Assembly: GCA_002714195.1 (NCBI GenBank)
Contig: PAWK01000049.1
Location: forward strand, 1 to 9,037
Source of the DNA: Gammaproteobacteria bacterium
GTDB lineage: Bacteria; Pseudomonadota; Gammaproteobacteria; Pseudomonadales; Pseudohongiellaceae
Direction of reading: 5' to 3'
DNA length: 9,037 bases
Below are positions 6,275 through 9,037 of this stretch, piece by piece. Each line of letters begins with the position of its first letter. Within the stretch, counting starts at the first letter, position 1. The position numbers and the translations under genes were made by a program. The notes beneath the pieces are model-generated. The model did no database searches. It was not told where the DNA came from and saw only the letters and a program-made list of their open reading frames with translations.

Positions 6275-7396
6275 TTACCTTGAATCGATGTCCAACCATT
6301 TTGCTTCACTTGGTCCGGTATACTCCGCGCTTGGCCTGATAATCCGATTATTTGCTCGCTGTTCCATTATATGCGCAGCCCACCCTGTAATTCGTGACAT
6401 GACAAAAATTGGAGTGAAAAGTTTTGTGGGTATACCCATTAAGTTATAAGCACTAGCATGGAAGAAATCCGCATTACAAAACAACTTTTTTTCTCGCCAC
6501 ATTACTTCTTCGCACCGGAGTGATACTGGGTAGAGTATTTCATCGCCTGTTTCCTCAGCCAATTTTTCAGCCCAGTTCTTTATAATGGCGTTTCGAGGGT
6601 CAGACTTTTTATAAATGGCATGTCCGAAACCCATAATCTTCTTTCTCAGGCTTAACATTTTAAGAATTTCTTGTTCTGCCTCATCGGGTGACTTCCAGTT
6701 TTGGATCATCTCCATTGCAGCTTCATTTGCCCCGCCATGAAGATTACCTCGTAAGCTGCCTATTGCACCAGTTATGCAGCTATACATATCGGATAGGGTT
6801 GATGCGCAAACCCTTGCAGTAAAAGTTGATGCGTTAAATTCGTGTTCAGCATAAAGAATAAGTGAGACATTCATAACTTGCGAGGCTAAATCGCTCGGTT
6901 TCATTCCCAATAACATTTCTAGAAAATGACCTCCAATGGAGGAGTTGTCCACACAGGTAGTGATTCGCTTGCCGTGGTGCGAAAAACAATACCAGTAACA
7001 GATGATTGATGGTAATACCGATAAAAGTCGATCAGCTATTTCAGTTTGCTGCTCAAACGACGTTTCAGGCTCTAAGTTACCTAATAGAGAGCATCCGGTT
7101 CGCAAGACATCCATAGGATGGGCAGAGGCTGGTATCCTCTCCAGTGTTTCTCTTAGTTCTTGCGGCAAATCTCGTAATGAAATGATCTTGCAGACAAAAT
7201 TATCCAGTTGCTCGTGGTTAGGTAATTCGCCGCGAAGCAACAGGTATGCTACCTCTTCAAATCTTGCTTTCTCGGCAAGGACCGATATATCGTGTCCCCT
7301 ATATGTAAGGCCTGAACCTGTCTGTCCAACCGTACAGAGAGAGGTTTGACCAGCAACTTGTCCGCGGAGTCCGCCGCTAACTGCGTTTTTATTCAC
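6275..7396 (-). CDS. prpC: 2-methylcitrate synthase PrpC (citrate synthase family)
   Basis: PrpC condenses propionyl-CoA with oxaloacetate to 2-methylcitrate. The 373-residue size fits the short type II-like PrpC/citrate synthase 2 group rather than the longer housekeeping GltA. Catalytic residues expected for the family are visible: His220 in [13 protein letters not shown], His259 in [14 protein letters not shown], and Asp310 in [16 protein letters not shown]. The N-terminus [29 protein letters not shown] (residues 9-37) and the C-terminal [25 protein letters not shown] block (338-362) are also typical. The start is GTG (7396-7394), preceded by TGAGA about five bases upstream. It lies 37 bases after the prpB stop, in one operon with prpB and prpD. 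Operon context decides for methylcitrate over citrate synthase; side activity on acetyl-CoA is possible. Confidence 0.95.
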   Translation of the reverse strand: MNKNAVSGGLRGQVAGQTSLCTVGQTGSGLTYRGHDISVLAEKARFEEVAYLLLRGELPNHEQLDNFVCKIISLRDLPQELRETLERIPASAHPMDVLRTGCSLLGNLEPETSFEQQTEIADRLLSVLPSIICYWYCFSHHGKRITTCVDNSSIGGHFLEMLLGMKPSDLASQVMNVSLILYAEHEFNASTFTARVCASTLSDMYSCITGAIGSLRGNLHGGANEAAMEMIQNWKSPDEAEQEILKMLSLRKKIMGFGHAIYKKSDPRNAIIKNWAEKLAEETGDEILYPVSLRCEEVMWREKKLFCNADFFHASAYNLMGIPTKLFTPIFVMSRITGWAAHIMEQRANNRIIRPSAEYTGPSEAKWLDIDSR

Positions 7397-7433
7397 AAAG
7401 TTCTCAGATTCAATTAGTTTTCAAAATAGAAAT

Positions 7434-8312
7434 TTAGTCGATGTCTTTGCCAGCAAAAAGCTTGTCTAGTTTTTTTTCATAAGAGTGATAGTTAAGAGTT
7501 TCATATAGTTCATTCCGCGTTTGCATGAGGTTAACAACTTCAGATTGGCTGCCTTTATTAGCAATCGTCTCATAAACATTCAGAGCAGCTTTACTCATGG
7601 CACGGAAAGCGCTGAGCGGGTAGAGAACAATTGAAACTCCTGCATCTCGTAATTCATCGCATGTATAAAGCGGAGTCTTACCGAATTCAGTAATATTCGC
7701 AAGAATAGGAACCTTTAGCGTTTCGGTAAACAGTCGATATTGCTCCAAATCTAATATAGCTTCGGGGAAAATAGCGTCGGCACCGGCTTCAACGCAACCA
7801 AGAGCTCTATCTAGAGCGGAATCAATACCCTCTACAGCCAGAGCATCCGTTCGTGCCATTACTAAAAAATCTTTGTCTGTTCTGCTGTCTACTGCAGCTT
7901 TTATTCGATCTATCATTTCGATCTTTGATACGATTGATTTATTAGGACGGTGTCCACATCGCTTTTGCGATACTTGATCCTCTATGTGCACTGCAGCTGC
8001 TCCTGCTCTTTCAATATTTTTTATTGTTCGCTCTATATTAAAGGCTCCGCCCCAACCAGTATCAATATCAACGAGAAGAGGCAGCTCGGTTGCATCACAT
8101 ATTCGTTTCACGTCCTCTGCAACATCTGCAAGAGTGGTTATCCCAAGGTCGGGGAGACCAAAGGAAGCATTGGCCACGCCGCCGCCAGAAAGATAAATAG
8201 CATTATGTCCAGCGCTTTCAGCCAACATTGCACAGTAAGCGTTTATTGTGCCAACGACTTGGAGTGGACGACTTTTGTTGAGCGCGAGCTTAAATTTTTC
8301 TCCAGGTGTCAT
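7434..8312 (-). CDS. prpB: 2-methylisocitrate lyase PrpB
   Basis: PrpB cleaves 2-methylisocitrate to pyruvate and succinate, the last step of the methylcitrate cycle. The 292-residue (beta/alpha)8 protein of the isocitrate lyase/PEP mutase superfamily shows the PrpB motif KRCGH at 117-121, with catalytic Cys119. It also shows the Mg-binding VDIDTGWG at 81-88 (Asp82, Asp84), IEDQ at 110-113, [17 protein letters not shown] at 41-57 and ARTDA around 154-158. The ATG at 8312 has AGG eight bases upstream. It is the first gene of prpBCD and lies 303 bases from the divergent malonyl-CoA decarboxylase gene. A perfect TATAAT and a palindrome lie just upstream. No PrpR-type or GntR-type regulator gene is in the window. 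Confidence 0.96.
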   Translation of the reverse strand: MTPGEKFKLALNKSRPLQVVGTINAYCAMLAESAGHNAIYLSGGGVANASFGLPDLGITTLADVAEDVKRICDATELPLLVDIDTGWGGAFNIERTIKNIERAGAAAVHIEDQVSQKRCGHRPNKSIVSKIEMIDRIKAAVDSRTDKDFLVMARTDALAVEGIDSALDRALGCVEAGADAIFPEAILDLEQYRLFTETLKVPILANITEFGKTPLYTCDELRDAGVSIVLYPLSAFRAMSKAALNVYETIANKGSQSEVVNLMQTRNELYETLNYHSYEKKLDKLFAGKDID

Positions 8313-8354
8313 AGTTTTTACCTAAATAACAAATCTTATCTATATGAAAAATTT

Positions 8355-8366
8355 GGAAAATTTTCC
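8355..8366. promoter_or_regulatory. Candidate operator palindrome upstream of prpB
   Basis: GGAAAATTTTCC is a perfect 12-base palindrome whose near end lies 42 bases before the prpB ATG. It is about 10-20 bases downstream of the start of transcription predicted from the TATAAT at 8388-8383, a position where a repressor would block transcription. AT-rich surroundings make chance palindromes fairly likely, so this is tentative; the regulator is unknown. Confidence 0.3.
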
Positions 8367-8382
8367 TCATATTTAACCCTCA

Positions 8383-8388
8383 ATTATA
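8383..8388 (-). promoter_or_regulatory. Candidate -10 box of the prpBCD promoter
   Basis: The minus strand reads a perfect TATAAT 71 bases upstream of the prpB start codon. Seventeen bases further upstream there is no good -35 hexamer (GC-rich GCCTCC region), which would suit a promoter that depends on an activator. The transcript would start near 8376. Confidence 0.4.
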
Positions 8389-8615
8389 CACGATTATTCA
8401 CTTCGGAGGCGACTTCAGTTCTTAGCGAGTGATAGGGTAAAATAACGAACTAATATTTAACGGCTTAATTATTCTTGCATCTGCAAAGATATTTGGATAT
8501 TAAATTTAATTTTATTATATTAAAATCAATCATATATATATCTAAATTTAAGTATCATATTAGATCAGTCGTGTTGCATAATTCAACTCTATAACAAATG
8601 TAAGCGTGATTTTAG

Positions 8616-9037
8616 ATGGCATTTAAACGTTTTCAGGATTTTTTGAGTAACTTGGTTAGTCGCCAAAGACGATTTTTTGCGGGCTTTGAGGAAGTCACCA
8701 TTGACGAGTTGTTGGTGAAATTAATGGGCACAGTGGGAGAGGTCTCTGGAATTGTTACAGCAAGGCAACTTCTAGACCAGTATTCCGAGATGGACGCAGA
8801 ACAAAAACTTAAATTTTTTGAACACTTAGAGCAAAATTTCAATGCTGATCAAAGAACGGTTGGTAACGCTTATAGCAACTATAGCAAGGATCCTTCGAGT
8901 TCTAACCTTAACAAACTATCAAAAGCCGCAGAACCTCAGCGCCAAGAACTACTGCGGCGTTTAAATTCTACTCCAGATGCAACCCACGACTTAGTTGAGA
9001 TGAGAACAGACCTTCTAAAGTGCCTAGCCAAAAATAC
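8616..9037 (+). CDS. Malonyl-CoA decarboxylase, N-terminal part (cut by right edge)
   Basis: The open frame of 140 codons plus two bases runs off the right edge. It starts at the ATG at 8616; an in-frame TAA lies at 8601-8603, so no longer start exists except within a few codons. The protein shows the helical N-terminal domain of malonyl-CoA decarboxylase: GEVSGIVTARQLLDQYSEMD (41-60) and KLKFFEHLEQNFNAD (64-78), then AAEPQRQELLRRLNSTPDAT (104-123) and LVEMRTDLL (126-134). These match the family pattern of a G.(A/S)..AR..L..Y segment, then F...L...F..D, then EP.RQELLRRLN and M..DLL. The enzyme converts malonyl-CoA to acetyl-CoA and CO2; the catalytic acetyltransferase-like C-terminal domain is outside the window. 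It is divergent from prpBCD. Identification is from remembered family patterns, without an alignment. Confidence 0.8.
   Translation, partial: MAFKRFQDFLSNLVSRQRRFFAGFEEVTIDELLVKLMGTVGEVSGIVTARQLLDQYSEMDAEQKLKFFEHLEQNFNADQRTVGNAYSNYSKDPSSSNLNKLSKAAEPQRQELLRRLNSTPDATHDLVEMRTDLLKCLAKN

Larger units (their letters stand above)
8313..8615. promoter_or_regulatory. 303-base divergent regulatory region between prpB and malonyl-CoA decarboxylase
   Basis: This is very AT-rich DNA with no plausible gene. Besides the TATAAT and GGAAAATTTTCC given separately, I see TTGCA-TC-TGCAA (8475-8486), the palindrome ATTAAATTTAAT (8499-8510) and a TCACT/AGTGA inverted repeat (8398-8402 and 8428-8432). The stretch from about 8490 to 8560 is nearly pure A/T, a likely flexible or protein-bound segment. 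A promoter for the rightward gene must lie here, but no single hexamer pair stands out. Confidence 0.45.

Noticed and set aside
7950..8432. A 160-codon plus-strand frame antisense to prpB
   Set aside because: Most of it is the complement of the clear prpB coding sequence. The translation is rich in Ser/Cys/Tyr without domain patterns, so it is a shadow frame.
1..9037. CRISPR arrays, tRNA or rRNA genes, insertion sequences, toxin-antitoxin or defence genes
   Set aside because: No regularly spaced repeats, cloverleaf-like sequence, terminal inverted repeats or matching protein families were seen. Apart from the intergenic regions described, the window is filled with housekeeping and metabolic genes.

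Overview
The window is a chromosomal segment of an AT-rich gammaproteobacterium, probably free-living. Its cinA/pncC-recA-recX block lies divergent to mutS, its RecA and IbpA are gamma-type, and its SOS boxes follow the CTG-N10-CAG pattern. It also has an E. coli-like PrpD. I cannot name the genus. No tRNA, rRNA, CRISPR array, transposase or phage gene is visible, so this looks like core rather than accessory DNA.

Left part (1-2593): the first codons of mutS run off the left edge on the minus strand. Divergent to it are a stand-alone nicotinamide-nucleotide amidase (CinA C-terminal/PncC type), recA and recX. recA is preceded by a 304-base region with two LexA-type boxes about 37 bases apart and then a leader of roughly 200 bases. 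In many gammaproteobacteria alaS follows recX; here a DUF1015 protein follows (2713-3969).

Middle (3970-4793): DUF1015 converges on a small heat-shock protein of the IbpA type. Upstream of ibpA are a good sigma-32-like promoter and a 5' leader. The leader folds into a hairpin that sequesters the Shine-Dalgarno sequence with a bulged G in UUGCU opposite AAGGA. This is the hallmark of a ROSE-type RNA thermometer and is the most distinctive regulatory structure in the window.

Right part (4794-9037): prpB-prpC-prpD lie on the minus strand in transcription order B, C, D. They encode methylisocitrate lyase, 2-methylcitrate synthase and 2-methylcitrate dehydratase, the dedicated steps of the methylcitrate cycle, which turns propionyl-CoA plus oxaloacetate into pyruvate and succinate. 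The reading frame of prpD can be extended into prpC, but similarity and a Shine-Dalgarno sequence favour a TTG start that gives a 482-residue enzyme. Divergent from prpB, across a 303-base AT-rich region, begins a gene cut by the right edge that reads as malonyl-CoA decarboxylase. No prp regulator is in the window. Four of the nine genes (mutS, recX, prpC, prpD) appear to start with TTG or GTG.

I see no clear evidence for a wholly new system. The best leads are the ibpA thermometer, the DUF1015 protein with its DGHHR loop beside recX, the recA leader, and the prpBCD/malonyl-CoA decarboxylase pairing with its candidate operator.
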